Shown: positions 52,902-61,460 of the stretch, in pieces
How the letters are laid out: the number at the start of each line of letters is the position of its first letter
Numbering within the stretch: the stretch's first letter is position 1
Source: Heyndrickxia camelliae
GTDB taxonomy: Bacteria; Bacillota; Bacilli; Bacillales; Bacillaceae_C
Assembly (NCBI RefSeq): GCF_002844575.1
Contig: NZ_PIQO01000019.1
Location: 39,893 to 101,352 of the forward strand
Length of the DNA stretch: 61,460 nt
Reading direction: 5' to 3'
The notes under the pieces: model-generated
What the model was told of the DNA's origin: nothing
What the model saw: only the letters and a program-made list of their open reading frames with translations
The model's database searches: none
Made by a program: the position numbers and the translations under genes

Positions 52902-54185
52902 TTAAACTTCATCTTCTAGATTTCCAAATGTACCAAAAAATTCATAATGAATATCTTGTTCTGGAACTCCCCATTCTTTTAGGATTGAATTAACCACCTT
53001 CATAAACATTGTGGGTCCACAGAAGTAAAATTGAGCTTTATTTGAAGGAAGCACTTCCTTCAACCATTCGAGTGTTATAAATCCTTCTTTATCAAAATAA
53101 TGCATTTCTTTATCTGATTCTGTTGGCTTTTCATATATAAAATATGATTTTACGTTTGGATGTTGACCGCTTACATTCCTGACGTGGGTTCTAAAAGCAT
53201 GTACATTCCCGTTTCTTGCAGCTTGTATATAATACACTTTTCGTTCTGGTTGCTCATTAGCTATATAATTCAACATAGAAGTTAAAGGAGTTAATCCTAC
53301 TCCACCGCTTATTAAAACAACAGGTTCTTGACTATTTATATCTAAATAAAAATCACCTGCTGGAGAAGAAATCGGAAGAATATCTCCTTCATTGAAGTAT
53401 TTATGAAGATCGGTTGAAACCACACCTGGAGGCAGCCCTTCTCTAATTGGATCTTCGCGTTTAACACTAATTCTATAATAGTCAAGGCCAGGTCGATCGG
53501 ACAAACTATACTGTCGCAAATGTGTATATTTTTCTTGTTCTATTTCCACTTTGACCGTAATATATTGGCCAGGAATAAATACCGGAAGCTGCTTGCCATC
53601 CTTCGGTTTTAAATAAAAGGATGTTATGATATCGCTCTCATCTACTTTTTTATCAATTACGAAATCTTTAAAACCTGCCCATCCGCCTGACTGTGTTTCC
53701 GCATTTTTATATAGTTGATTTTCCATGCGGATAAAGACATCGGATATAACATCATATGCATCTGCCCATGCGTTCATAATCTCATCCGTTGCCGCGTCAC
53801 CAAGAATTTCCTTTATCGCTCCCAGTAAATTTTCTCCAACGATTGGATAATGTTCCGGTTTAATATTTAAGCTTCGATGCTTTTGCCCAATTCTTTCTAA
53901 AGCAGACATTATAGGACTCATATCCTCAATATTTGCTGCTGCTGCATAAACGGCATCTGCAAGTGCCTTAGGTTGATGTCCTGTAATTTGATGAGTCATA
54001 TTAAAGATATTTTTTAATTCTGGATGGTGCTCAAATAATCTTTGATAGAAACGTTTGGTAATTGCCTCACCATGTTCTTTCACGACTGGAAGTGTACTTT
54101 TTACAATTTCAAGTTTTTTTGGATCTAACTTCTTAACGGTTTTCACAACCGATTGCCAATTATTTTGTTCATCTGTATTTACCAT
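52902..54185 (-). CDS. hmp: Flavohemoglobin (nitric oxide dioxygenase)
   Basis: 427 residues. The globin domain (about 20-155) has the proximal His in GQKHRSLNIKPEHYP. An FAD domain follows with RQYSLS, and a NAD domain with SGGVGLTPLTSML and YFCGPTMFMK; it ends FFGTFGNL. Converts NO to nitrate. About 18 residues longer at the N-terminus than usual. The ATG at 54185 is 6 nt after GGAGGG. Divergent from the DCC-family gene; no recognisable NsrR box was found. Confidence 0.94.
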   Translation of the reverse strand: MVNTDEQNNWQSVVKTVKKLDPKKLEIVKSTLPVVKEHGEAITKRFYQRLFEHHPELKNIFNMTHQITGHQPKALADAVYAAAANIEDMSPIMSALERIGQKHRSLNIKPEHYPIVGENLLGAIKEILGDAATDEIMNAWADAYDVISDVFIRMENQLYKNAETQSGGWAGFKDFVIDKKVDESDIITSFYLKPKDGKQLPVFIPGQYITVKVEIEQEKYTHLRQYSLSDRPGLDYYRISVKREDPIREGLPPGVVSTDLHKYFNEGDILPISSPAGDFYLDINSQEPVVLISGGVGLTPLTSMLNYIANEQPERKVYYIQAARNGNVHAFRTHVRNVSGQHPNVKSYFIYEKPTESDKEMHYFDKEGFITLEWLKEVLPSNKAQFYFCGPTMFMKVVNSILKEWGVPEQDIHYEFFGTFGNLEDEV

Positions 54186-54354
54186 TAACATCCCTCCTTC
54201 TCTTCTCAAATCTAATATGCCCAATTTCATTGGGTCACCGTGAAAGTCTTCACTATTAGATTCTTACACTCCTTCCATTTACTTTCATGTAAAATGAAAA
54301 ATTCTGCTTATCTTGGTAAAATAAAAGAAAGAGTTTGATAAAGGAGTTGAGAAA

Positions 54355-54747
54355 ATGAAAGACATTATCCTTTTCGATGGTATTTGTAATTTCTGCAATC
54401 AGAGTGTTCAGTTTGTCATCAAAAGAGATCCATCTCATATATTTCATTTTGCTTCTCTACAAAGTGATATAGGACGAAATTTATTAAATGAATATGGTAT
54501 TAATGAAAATGTGAATAGTGTTGTATATATTACAAACGGCAAAGCCTACGTAAAGTCAGATGCTGGCCTCCAGATTGCCCGCAGGTTGAATGGATTTTGG
54601 AAATTACTATATATTTTCTATCTTGTTCCTACGCCAATCCGAGATCTTGTATATGATTATATTGCCAAAAATAGATATAAATGGTTTGGTAAGTCCGATA
54701 GCTGTATGATTCCATCACCAGAGATAAAAAAAAGATTTTTAGAGTAA
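54355..54747 (+). CDS. yuxK: DCC-family thiol-disulfide oxidoreductase-like protein (DUF393, YuxK)
   Basis: 130 residues. The DxxCxxC motif FDGICNFCNQSVQF lies at the N-terminus, followed by FHFASLQSDIGR and the C-terminal RNRYKWFGKSDSC-like block (NRYKWFGKSDSCMIP). Exact activity unknown. AAGGAGTTGAGAAA precedes the ATG. Divergent from hmp. Confidence 0.9.
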   Translation: MKDIILFDGICNFCNQSVQFVIKRDPSHIFHFASLQSDIGRNLLNEYGINENVNSVVYITNGKAYVKSDAGLQIARRLNGFWKLLYIFYLVPTPIRDLVYDYIAKNRYKWFGKSDSCMIPSPEIKKRFLE

Positions 54748-54894
54748 TTATTCCTTTGTTATTTAGTTTACATAATATTTTTATTGTTAAATTAAAAATT
54801 TCATTTTTATAAAAGGAATTTTATCCCTTTCAAGCGAATAAAACTAATATCATTTGTGTTTTTTTCCAATAACGTATCATTCTGGAGGATGCCT

Positions 54895-55779
54895 ATGAGT
54901 GTTCCGTCTAATGAAATGAACCAAAAACGCACATTATGGCAATGGATTAGTTTTATTACCCCCTACGTCTATTCTACAGGGATTGTATTAATCATTGGTT
55001 GGATGCTGTCTGCAGCTATAATAAATGGTATTGATACAGTGAAGCATCATTCATGGAAGGCTTTTTTCCTGCCAACAAATTCCCATGCTGATGGGGAATC
55101 TTGGGTGAATACTGTTGCTTATGCCATTATTGATTCTAATTTAAATAACATCATCTTTCGTGGTATTTTCTTACTTATTATTTGGGTGCTTCTCTTTTTA
55201 ATGATTCCTGTGGCTTTTACGCGCTTAAAGCGGTTTAAACTCTTTAATTTTGAATTTGAGGTGGAAGATAAAGAACAAGCGGCAATCCAAACAGTAGAAA
55301 TTAATGGCGGTAAAGCAAAATTAATGGCTTATTTAACTAGTGATGACGCTGCTGGAAAGTTATTTGATTTCTTAGAAGGGACGGTTATCAATTATCAAGA
55401 GGCCCTAATGTATTTTCTTGATGAAATACAAGCTGGTTATCATCAGCATTTTAATGCTTCTTTTAGCTATATTGTGCATAAAGATGATAATCTACCGCCG
55501 CAAATAGAGGAATTAGCAGATGAATCGAGGGAAACTGGAGAAGCTGTATTAAGGAATAAAACGGATAATGAAAATTTATTAAAGAAAAATTATCTTGTAT
55601 ATTATTTTTATTTTGAAAATCATACTTTTATAACCGTACTTAGCAGTTATCAACATCAATTCGATATATTTGATAAATATTTAATCGAATTGCTTCATAA
55701 TATTATAAATAAAAATGTAGAAAACATCGAATACATGGTTGCGTTAACCTCTGAGGATAATGAAGAGGATCTAGCTTAA
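54895..55779 (+). CDS. Membrane-anchored protein of unknown function
   Basis: 294 residues. Two membrane segments (STGIVLIIGWMLSAAII near 25-41; IIFRGIFLLIIWVLLFLMIP near 85-104) are followed by a cytoplasmic domain of about 180 residues (FNFEFEVEDKEQAAIQ, then alpha/beta) that has a faint GAF-like strand-helix pattern. The ATG at 54895 lies 6 nt after GGAGG; the ATG at 54856 has none. Probably a sensor or scaffold, on weak grounds. Confidence 0.65.
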   Translation: MSVPSNEMNQKRTLWQWISFITPYVYSTGIVLIIGWMLSAAIINGIDTVKHHSWKAFFLPTNSHADGESWVNTVAYAIIDSNLNNIIFRGIFLLIIWVLLFLMIPVAFTRLKRFKLFNFEFEVEDKEQAAIQTVEINGGKAKLMAYLTSDDAAGKLFDFLEGTVINYQEALMYFLDEIQAGYHQHFNASFSYIVHKDDNLPPQIEELADESRETGEAVLRNKTDNENLLKKNYLVYYFYFENHTFITVLSSYQHQFDIFDKYLIELLHNIINKNVENIEYMVALTSEDNEEDLA

Positions 55780-55833
55780 TGCTTGACCAAAAAGAGGATT
55801 GTCTACTAAAATTGAAAGAAAGGAGGGTAAACA

Positions 55834-56013
55834 ATGAATTCCCATTTTCAAATCCCAATCCACTCTAATAAAGTAAAAGAACGTGCGGAGAAAAAATTAA
55901 AGGAAATGAAAGCGAATAAGAAAAATGGGCGTTCTACTGCCAATTCATTTGTGAAACCTGTCCATGTTAGTAAGGACGATCCAATTGTAAAACGAATGCT
56001 GGGGCAACTATAA
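55834..56013 (+). CDS. Conserved-looking 59-residue basic protein
   Basis: ATG behind a perfect AAAGGAGGG. The product starts MNSHFQIPIHSNKVKERAEK, is Lys-rich in the middle and ends DDPIVKRMLGQL. Probably cytoplasmic; function unknown. It lies 54 nt downstream of the membrane protein gene and may be co-transcribed with it. Confidence 0.65.
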   Translation: MNSHFQIPIHSNKVKERAEKKLKEMKANKKNGRSTANSFVKPVHVSKDDPIVKRMLGQL

Positions 56014-56019
56014 ACTACA

Positions 56020-56205
56020 TTAAACTTTCCGTACTTTATTTTGATGTAAGACTTTTGAATGCTTTCGAGCCATATCCTGCATAATAATGGAGTTAGCAAT
56101 TAAATCAGATGGTTGCCTTACCGATAAATGATTTAAATCTACATCACGTACACTTTTAAACCGTTCTCCCCGCAAATATCTCTTATAGAGTTCCAACGTC
56201 CGCAT
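56020..56205 (-). CDS. 61-residue protein of unknown function
   Basis: ATG behind GCGGGGAAATAG. Helical, charged: LELYKRYLRGERFKSVRDV, DLIANSIIMQDMARKHSKV. No family recognised. Ends 7 nt from the stop of the convergent 59-residue gene, with no terminator visible between. Confidence 0.55.
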   Translation of the reverse strand: MRTLELYKRYLRGERFKSVRDVDLNHLSVRQPSDLIANSIIMQDMARKHSKVLHQNKVRKV

Positions 56206-56330
56206 CTATTTCCCCGCCTTTCCTTTTTTATCTTATTCTTATTACTTCGTTTCCGCTAATCAAAATTATTATCTCCTTCATCATCATTTAAAAATGCCCA
56301 ACAGTATAAACCATTGAGCCTGATCGTCTA

Positions 56331-56633
56331 TTAATGATCATTAATATGTGAAAATACCTCATCTAAGCTTTGGTACCCTTTTGACTCTCCATCTTCGAAC
56401 TGAATAGTCCAATCCTGATTCTGTAATGCAAGGCGGCCGTAATGATCCTTTTTATAAGGCATGTTTACCATATAAATTTTACCATCTTTTCTAACTGTAT
56501 ACCCCATATAAAACGTATCCCTTATCCCTTCCTCTTCGTAGATGCCAATATCCTCCAAATCATATTTCGTCATAAGTCCTTTTAATTGATGAGTCATATC
56601 ATTTTTTAATTGTACATATGGAACATATTCCAT
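56331..56633 (-). CDS. Conserved hypothetical protein, DUF5634-like
   Basis: 100 residues: YVPYVQLKNDMTHQLKGLM, YDLEDIGIYEEEGIRDTFYMGYTV and VRKDGKIYMVNMPYKKD, a single alpha/beta domain that I associate with the DUF5634 family. The ATG at 56633 follows GGGAGGG. Function unknown. Confidence 0.65.
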   Translation of the reverse strand: MEYVPYVQLKNDMTHQLKGLMTKYDLEDIGIYEEEGIRDTFYMGYTVRKDGKIYMVNMPYKKDHYGRLALQNQDWTIQFEDGESKGYQSLDEVFSHINDH

Positions 56634-56692
56634 TTGGATCCCTCCCACGCTTTTTGTATATTGTGTCCCTTCCTATAAATAATATGTTTATA

Positions 56693-56722
56693 GAAAAAAG
56701 AGCCCCAGCATATGGAGCTTTA
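56693..56722 (-). terminator. Terminator of the AraC gene
   Basis: AGCTCC/GGGGCT arms around CATATGCT, then CUUUUUU on the minus strand. Confidence 0.7.
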
Positions 56723-56760
56723 TGTCCTTCCCTTAGGAAAAGTGTTACTAGAATCCAACT

Positions 56761-57693
56761 TTACTCATTAAAATCTAAATTACTTGGATGTTTAGGTAGT
56801 AGATGATCTTGTGAAAGCATGTTTGTAGTCTCAACTTTATCATCCACTTCTTCAAAACGGAAATCGTCTGCCCACACCTTCCCTCTACCAATCAGTAAAA
56901 CACCAAAGTGAATAGACGAACTCTCTTCCGGTATATCTAAAATAATTGAATAGTGGTTCCATTCAGTTGTACCGTGTATAGAACGATTTTCCATATTATC
57001 AAATTGAATTGTATCGCCATTGCCATTATCAACACGAAACCAAGCACCGCATTTTGTTACTTGTTCTGTTTTTAAGAAGCACGACATCTTTATTCTTTTT
57101 CCTTTGTAATTATCCGCTTGGAAACTTTGCATCATTGTCCCAAATTGTTGTTCATTTGCCTCACCCTTCGTATAAAGCAAACCTGATTTTGTGCCTGAAT
57201 GAAATATACTATTGTCTATCTTTAACTCATACAATTCAGGATTAGAGCCACTTAAACCCCAGCCTTTCATTTCTGTTGTGTTCAAATTATTCTCCTCCTT
57301 TACCATTTGTATATCTCTCATAAGTTTGCGGAATTTTCCAGGCGGCAAGTTGTATACTTCTTTGAATGCTCTTGAAAACGCCTCTTGAGATTGAAAACGA
57401 CAATAGATGGCAATTGTTATAATTGATTCATCTGTGTGTAATAGAAGCGACGAGGCCAATGCTAAACGCCTTAGACGTATATATTCTCCAATCGATTTCC
57501 CCGTTTCTTGCTTAAATACCCTAAATAAATGATATTTTGAATATCCAATAAGGGAAGGAAAAAAGTCAAGTTGAATATCTTCTGTGAGATTTTTTTCGAT
57601 ATAAGAAACCATTTTTTGTGTTATTTCGCTGTAATACAACTCGCTCACCCCAAAATTATTGTAACGAACCGAAAGAGAATATTTTTGATCCAT
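56761..57693 (-). CDS. AraC-family regulator fused to a carbohydrate-binding-like domain
   Basis: 310 residues. Unusually the AraC HTH is N-terminal (about 15-120): PSLIGYSKYHLFRVFKQETG and CRFQSQEAFSRAFKEVYNLPPGKFRK. After a linker (NNLNTTEMKGWGLSG) follows a jelly-roll-like domain of about 140 residues (FHSGTKSGLLYTKGE, MMQSFQADNYKGKRIKMSCFL, WFRVDNGNGDTIQFDNM, GKVWADDFRFEEVD). Similar two-part proteins are known in Bacilli; the C-terminal part may sense a sugar or peptide. The ATG at 57693 has only a weak AGAAAG site; a TTG at 57717 is the alternative. Confidence 0.8.
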   Translation of the reverse strand: MDQKYSLSVRYNNFGVSELYYSEITQKMVSYIEKNLTEDIQLDFFPSLIGYSKYHLFRVFKQETGKSIGEYIRLRRLALASSLLLHTDESIITIAIYCRFQSQEAFSRAFKEVYNLPPGKFRKLMRDIQMVKEENNLNTTEMKGWGLSGSNPELYELKIDNSIFHSGTKSGLLYTKGEANEQQFGTMMQSFQADNYKGKRIKMSCFLKTEQVTKCGAWFRVDNGNGDTIQFDNMENRSIHGTTEWNHYSIILDIPEESSSIHFGVLLIGRGKVWADDFRFEEVDDKVETTNMLSQDHLLPKHPSNLDFNE

Positions 57694-57784
57694 ATTGCTA
57701 TTTTTTCTTTCTCGCAAAGATTAATTTTCTGCTAACTAACGGGTTTCCTTCTATCTCTTGTTTCTAAATGATTAAGATATTCCT

Positions 57785-57820
57785 AAAAAATCCCCCTAAT
57801 CAAATTAGGAGGATCTTATC
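57785..57820 (-). terminator. Terminator of the M20-S9 peptidase operon
   Basis: AAGATCCTCCTAAT pairs with ATTAGGGGGATTTTTT on the minus strand. Confidence 0.82.
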
Positions 57821-57836
57821 TTAATCGCTTTTTTCA

Positions 57837-59621
57837 CTATAATCCAATATATTGATCAAGAAAATCTGCCACAGCTGTATAGGCTGTAATATTATTTTTT
57901 AATTTAACAAAGAAATGTCCCTCATCTTCAAAACGGATATAGGTTACCGGGTGATTTCTCTCTTTCAATTCATTTACAATTTGTTCTGCCTCTTCAATCG
58001 GAACACGAGGATCATTTGCCCCATGAAGAACCATTAAAGGGCTAGTAATATCCTTTGTCCGATGAATTGGATCAATTTCATCGAAAAATTCGCCATCTTC
58101 TTCAATGCTTCCATATTCAAGCTCTCGCAATTTGCGGCGCCATGAACCGGTATTTTCCAAGAACGTTTTAAAGCTTGAGATTCCGACAATATCAATAGCT
58201 GCAGACCAAAGTTTCGGATAATGAGTTATAGCAGCAAGCACCATAAATCCACCATAACTTCTGCCCATAATAGCAATTTTATCAGGGTCAGCATTTCCGT
58301 TATTCTTTAACCATTCTACCAAAGCTGTTAGGTCTTTTACAGAATCCATTCTTTTTCGGACATCATCCAAATGGACATATGTCTTTCCATAACCAGAGCT
58401 GCCCCTGACATTAGGAGTGCAGACAGCATAGCCTCGATTCAGAAAATACTGCAGGAAAGGATTGTACACAGCTCTAATCTGACTTTCCGGACCACCGTGG
58501 ACAAACACAACGACAGGAAGTTTTCCTGCATGCTTCTTAGGTTTATAATAAAATGCAGGAACCTCTAACCCGTCAAACGATGAAAAACGAATTAATTCTG
58601 GCTCCACTAACTGTTCTTCAATGACTGGAGACTTGGAAACAAATGTCAATCTTTTCGCTTTGTTTGTATGAACATCCAGTTCCCAAATATCAGAAGGATA
58701 TTTCGGTCCGTTGAAAACATAAGCAAGCTTGGAATCATCCGGTGAAAAAGCTAACTCTGTAATGGCACCAATTGGTGTATCCCATGTAGAAAATTTCTGT
58801 TCCAAAAGGTTAAAGATGACCCCTTTGGATATTCCACCTTCATTCACACTGTAGGCAAGCAGATTTTTATTATTGCTTAATGTCAATTCTTCTAAATCCC
58901 ATTCTCTTTTATCCAACCAAGTGAGATTGGAAGTAGTTAAATCTATTGCAGCTAAACCAATAAACTCACGATCTTTATTCGAAAGAACATAAATCTGATT
59001 TCCATCCTTACTAAACTGTGGAGATAGGAATATTGCTTCTCCATCGTGTTCGGTTAACCATCTTACTTCTCCAGATTCTAGCTCTAATATGCCAAGATCA
59101 TTATCGAGATTGGATTGTGTCCTTTGAATAAGCAGGGATTTACCATTTGGATGCCATTTAACAACGGAATAAGTCCCGTCCTGTTGATACACTTGGCGAA
59201 TTTCCAAGGTTTCGATGTTTTGAATATAAAGGTCAAAGTAAGTAGGATGACGGCGATTGCTCGACCATGCTATCCATTTTCCATCGGGAGAACTACCGCC
59301 ATAATGGTGAATATGGTCAGGTGAATCGGTTAATGGAGTTATATCACCCTGTTCACTTAGTAAAAAAAGCTGCTCTTTTTCATTTACTCCAACATCCATC
59401 CCAATGACTCGCATTTTAGTTCCAGATATATATTTTACAAATATAATTCTCTCTTCTGTAAAGGAGGTTTGAGATGGCCACCCTTTATCTGACCAAAGCT
59501 CCCATACCTGCGGAAGGCCAGTATAATTCGTTATGAAGCTCAATACCTCACCATTTGGATGATAAACCGGATTCCCAGCAGATCTGACATGTAAATATGG
59601 TTTGACATCTATCCATTTCAT
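57837..59621 (-). CDS. S9-family peptidase, second copy
   Basis: 594 residues, no signal peptide. Beta-propeller followed by alpha/beta hydrolase; nucleophile in GRSYGGFM (near 455), Asp in GANDPRVP (near 535), His in DEGHFF (near 567), oxyanion loop VHGGPESQ. Same design as the protein at 51020. The ATG at 59621 follows GGGGGG; a frame to 59687 overlaps the upstream gene. Lies 34 nt downstream of the M20 peptidase, probably one operon for peptide breakdown. Confidence 0.92.
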   Translation of the reverse strand: MKWIDVKPYLHVRSAGNPVYHPNGEVLSFITNYTGLPQVWELWSDKGWPSQTSFTEERIIFVKYISGTKMRVIGMDVGVNEKEQLFLLSEQGDITPLTDSPDHIHHYGGSSPDGKWIAWSSNRRHPTYFDLYIQNIETLEIRQVYQQDGTYSVVKWHPNGKSLLIQRTQSNLDNDLGILELESGEVRWLTEHDGEAIFLSPQFSKDGNQIYVLSNKDREFIGLAAIDLTTSNLTWLDKREWDLEELTLSNNKNLLAYSVNEGGISKGVIFNLLEQKFSTWDTPIGAITELAFSPDDSKLAYVFNGPKYPSDIWELDVHTNKAKRLTFVSKSPVIEEQLVEPELIRFSSFDGLEVPAFYYKPKKHAGKLPVVVFVHGGPESQIRAVYNPFLQYFLNRGYAVCTPNVRGSSGYGKTYVHLDDVRKRMDSVKDLTALVEWLKNNGNADPDKIAIMGRSYGGFMVLAAITHYPKLWSAAIDIVGISSFKTFLENTGSWRRKLRELEYGSIEEDGEFFDEIDPIHRTKDITSPLMVLHGANDPRVPIEEAEQIVNELKERNHPVTYIRFEDEGHFFVKLKNNITAYTAVADFLDQYIGL

Positions 59622-59655
59622 ACAAATCCCCCCCGATAAATTTATTAACTGTTCA

Positions 59656-60894
59656 TTATCCTTGACGCTTTGGTAAAAGCGGCTCACTTACTTCTTGGAC
59701 TCCTGCAAGGCCTAATACTGTTAAGAATATTTTTTGTACTCCATAATAAGCTTCCTTTGGATCAAAAAATTCATTTAATGTATGTACTCCTCCAAAATCT
59801 CCTCCACCTCCAAGGGTGACCGCTGGAATTCCTAGACTAATCGGTACATTAGAATCTGTGCTGCTCGGATTATCAAGGATTGGCTCAAAACCGAGAGCTT
59901 TTGTTGCTGCTAATGCTGTTTGCACAATCACTGCATCGGGTGCTTGCGAACCTGCAGGCCTGTCCCCTACTAATTCCAACTCCACATTAATGGAATCTGT
60001 ATTCCAACGTTTGTTTTCCTCTATAGCAGCTTGTTTTATCGAAGCAATAATTTGCTCTTCTAATTTCGATAATTCATCCTGTGAAGTAGAACGAATATCG
60101 ACGAGCATATTGGCATTTTGCGCAATCGTATTAACAGAAGTACCTCCGTTTATAGTACCAACTGTAAAAGTTGTCTTCGGATTATCCGGAACTTTTAATT
60201 CGGAAATTTTTGCAATCGCTCTTCCTAAAGCATGGATAGCACTTGGCTTTCCAAAATCACCAAAGCTATGCCCGCCTGGTCCCAAAAAGGTTACATGATA
60301 CCTGTGACTGCCTGTTGCCAGGTAAGTTGTTCGTTCCGGATTACCTGGTTCAATAGAAATAAAGCCGTCAATATCCTTTCTGTTTTGAAAAAGCGCTTTT
60401 ACTCCTCGTAAATCACCTAACCCCTCTTCCCCAACCGTGGCACAAAAGATAATATCCGCTTTTGTTTGGATATTCGCTTCATCTAAAGCACGAACTAGCG
60501 TTAACACAACTGCTAATCCCCTACCATCATCTGCAATTCCTGGTGCAAATATTTTACCGTCCTTTCGTTGCGGTTCCACATTTGTCCCTTCTGGAAAAAC
60601 AGTATCCAGATGTGCAGAAACAACAAGTTTCGGCCCATTCCCTGTTCCTCTGCGTACTCCAAAAATATTGCCTGAGTTATCCACAGATACGTCTGCCAAA
60701 CCAAGTTCTAGCAAACGTGTTTTGTATACCTCTCCCCGTGCCTCTTCCTGAAAAGTAGGTGCTGGAATCGCGGTTAATTCCATTTGCTCCGCAACGGTTC
60801 TCTCATTTTCTAGTTTAATAAACTCCAAACCCTCTTTTACCTGCGTATTCGAAAGAATTTTTTCAATCGTTTCTTCTACAGTCTTAGTAATCAC
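59656..60894 (-). CDS. M20-family metallopeptidase
   Basis: 412 residues. Metal-binding VVSAHLDTVF near 93, PGIADDGRGLAV near 121, the catalytic ATVGEEGLGDLRG near 153, a dimerisation insert (FLGPGGHSFGDFGKPSAIH) and HTLNEFFDPK near 385 with the last ligand. Closest in design to peptidase T-like M20 enzymes. Starts at GTG, 12 nt after GGAGG. First gene of the peptidase operon. Confidence 0.9.
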   Translation of the reverse strand: MITKTVEETIEKILSNTQVKEGLEFIKLENERTVAEQMELTAIPAPTFQEEARGEVYKTRLLELGLADVSVDNSGNIFGVRRGTGNGPKLVVSAHLDTVFPEGTNVEPQRKDGKIFAPGIADDGRGLAVVLTLVRALDEANIQTKADIIFCATVGEEGLGDLRGVKALFQNRKDIDGFISIEPGNPERTTYLATGSHRYHVTFLGPGGHSFGDFGKPSAIHALGRAIAKISELKVPDNPKTTFTVGTINGGTSVNTIAQNANMLVDIRSTSQDELSKLEEQIIASIKQAAIEENKRWNTDSINVELELVGDRPAGSQAPDAVIVQTALAATKALGFEPILDNPSSTDSNVPISLGIPAVTLGGGGDFGGVHTLNEFFDPKEAYYGVQKIFLTVLGLAGVQEVSEPLLPKRQG

Positions 60895-60991
60895 TTTTTT
60901 GGGGAGCCTCCTTAAAATTGTCTTTTGTTCACATCATTTATTATATTCGAAAAATTCAAGGTTTTTCTACTTTAATGCTCATTAAATAGAG

Positions 60992-61024
60992 AAAAAGACT
61001 AGCGCGTAGAATGCTAGTCTTTCT
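60992..61024 (-). terminator. Terminator of the excisionase-like gene
   Basis: AAAGACTAGC/GCTAGTCTTT stem followed by UUC on the minus strand. Confidence 0.8.
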
Positions 61025-61025
61025 A

Positions 61026-61256
61026 TTAATCCTCATCCTTCACATCTAAATCTTCCGGAATCGGTTCATTTAAGTATTCCTCTATTAATTTCTTCATTTT
61101 TTCCATTTGTTCCAGATGGGAGTTAAACTGCTCGCGATTAATTAAAAATTGCTCCCCATCATGAACCACTCTAATTTTTTTTTGTTGAATAAGTTTTTCA
61201 ATATAAGATTCCGGCAAGGATAGATATTCTGCTGTTTCCTTGATCGTTAAATACAC
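61026..61256 (-). CDS. Excisionase-family helix-turn-helix DNA-binding protein
   Basis: 76 residues. MerR-like excisionase HTH at 2-50: YLTIKETAEYLSLPESYIEKL, IRVVHDGEQFLINREQF; an acidic helical tail follows. The GTG at 61256 is 8 nt after GAGG; a GTG at 61265 overlaps the site. No integrase or phage gene is nearby, so it is more likely a resident regulator than a phage excisionase. Confidence 0.8.
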   Translation of the reverse strand: MYLTIKETAEYLSLPESYIEKLIQQKKIRVVHDGEQFLINREQFNSHLEQMEKMKKLIEEYLNEPIPEDLDVKDED

Positions 61257-61265
61257 AACAATCAC

Positions 61266-61460
61266 CTCGCTAATTTACTAGCTTTATCTTTATCCAACCT
61301 CTAACACTTTTTTAACCAAATACTAGTGTTCACTTGGACCTCTTGCAGCCTAAGAACTTTTTCCTTAAGCTTACCTTTTTTATTCAGGTTTCACAAAAAG
61401 TAGGTGTAACTTTTCATCCTTTTTGACAGCCTATAAAGGACATTTGCTTACCCTTTTTAC
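61266..61460. other. Window edge, no recognised feature
   Basis: About 195 bp with no ORF or stem-loop that I can support. Confidence 0.4.

Noticed and set aside
61026-61256. Prophage excision module
   Set aside because: The excisionase-like protein stands alone; no integrase, attachment site or phage gene is in the window.

Overview
The window is chromosomal DNA from a low-GC, spore-forming Gram-positive bacterium of the Bacillaceae. The signs are AGGAGG-type ribosome binding sites, frequent TTG and GTG starts, a YjcZ-type sporulation peptide, Firmicute riboswitch classes (guanine, SAM-I, tandem TPP), a 6S RNA, and many genes recognisable as relatives of Bacillus subtilis y-genes (yoxD, yplQ, ywbE, yfhF, yuiD, yuxK). 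No rRNA, tRNA, CRISPR array, prophage or complete insertion sequence was seen. Genus cannot be fixed from sequence alone.

Layout. 1-4 kb: purine permease behind a guanine riboswitch, a degenerate tandem repeat, a methyltransferase and a Gfo/Idh/MocA oxidoreductase. 4-12.3 kb: a very large GNAT fusion protein with a coupled 41-residue ORF, a YbaK deacylase, a YoxD-type dehydrogenase, a stretch of gene remnants, then VOC, GNAT, GNAT and a papain-fold candidate on the minus strand. 12.4-16.2 kb: PadR regulator, HAAS-domain membrane protein, a decayed and an intact copy of a membrane gene, REP-like palindromes, a truncated hydrolase, and a GntR/DUF1648 pair. 16.4-24 kb: aldo/keto reductase, flavodoxin, DNA glycosylase, broken VOC gene, MhqO-type dioxygenase with a good MhqR-like box, a second YbaK-fold protein and a hemolysin III protein.

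24-29.1 kb holds the best-defined metabolic block. An FMN reductase sits under its own promoter and SAM-I riboswitch. Next to it is a thiamine-precursor uptake and salvage operon (thiW-tenA-thiZ-thiX-thiY) controlled by two TPP aptamers in series, each with its own terminator. A 6S RNA gene with promoter and terminator follows at 29.4-29.6 kb, then an MFS exporter with its LysR regulator.

32-47.4 kb: small conserved proteins, a secreted cadherin-like protein, a luciferase-like monooxygenase, a TPR-like protein, CHY zinc protein, L,D-transpeptidase with a divergent His/Tyr/Gly-rich peptide, a multi-PAS sporulation-kinase-like histidine kinase, an M20 amidohydrolase, YjcZ facing a 32-residue hydrophobic peptide, and YfhF, YuiD and DUF1292 proteins. 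47.6-61.4 kb: a SWIM-SNF2 helicase, two S9 peptidase paralogues (one in an operon with an M20 peptidase), flavohemoglobin divergent from a DCC-family protein, several small conserved ORFs, an AraC regulator fused to a carbohydrate-binding-like domain, and an excisionase-like DNA-binding protein.

No single locus reads as a new multi-gene defence or metabolic system. The parts most worth checking are the GNAT fusion with its coupled ORF, the tandem TPP leader, the AraC fusion, the REP-marked gene decay around 14 kb, and the unexplained structured stretches near 32.7 and 36.45 kb. All functional statements come from sequence reading and family knowledge; no database search was run.
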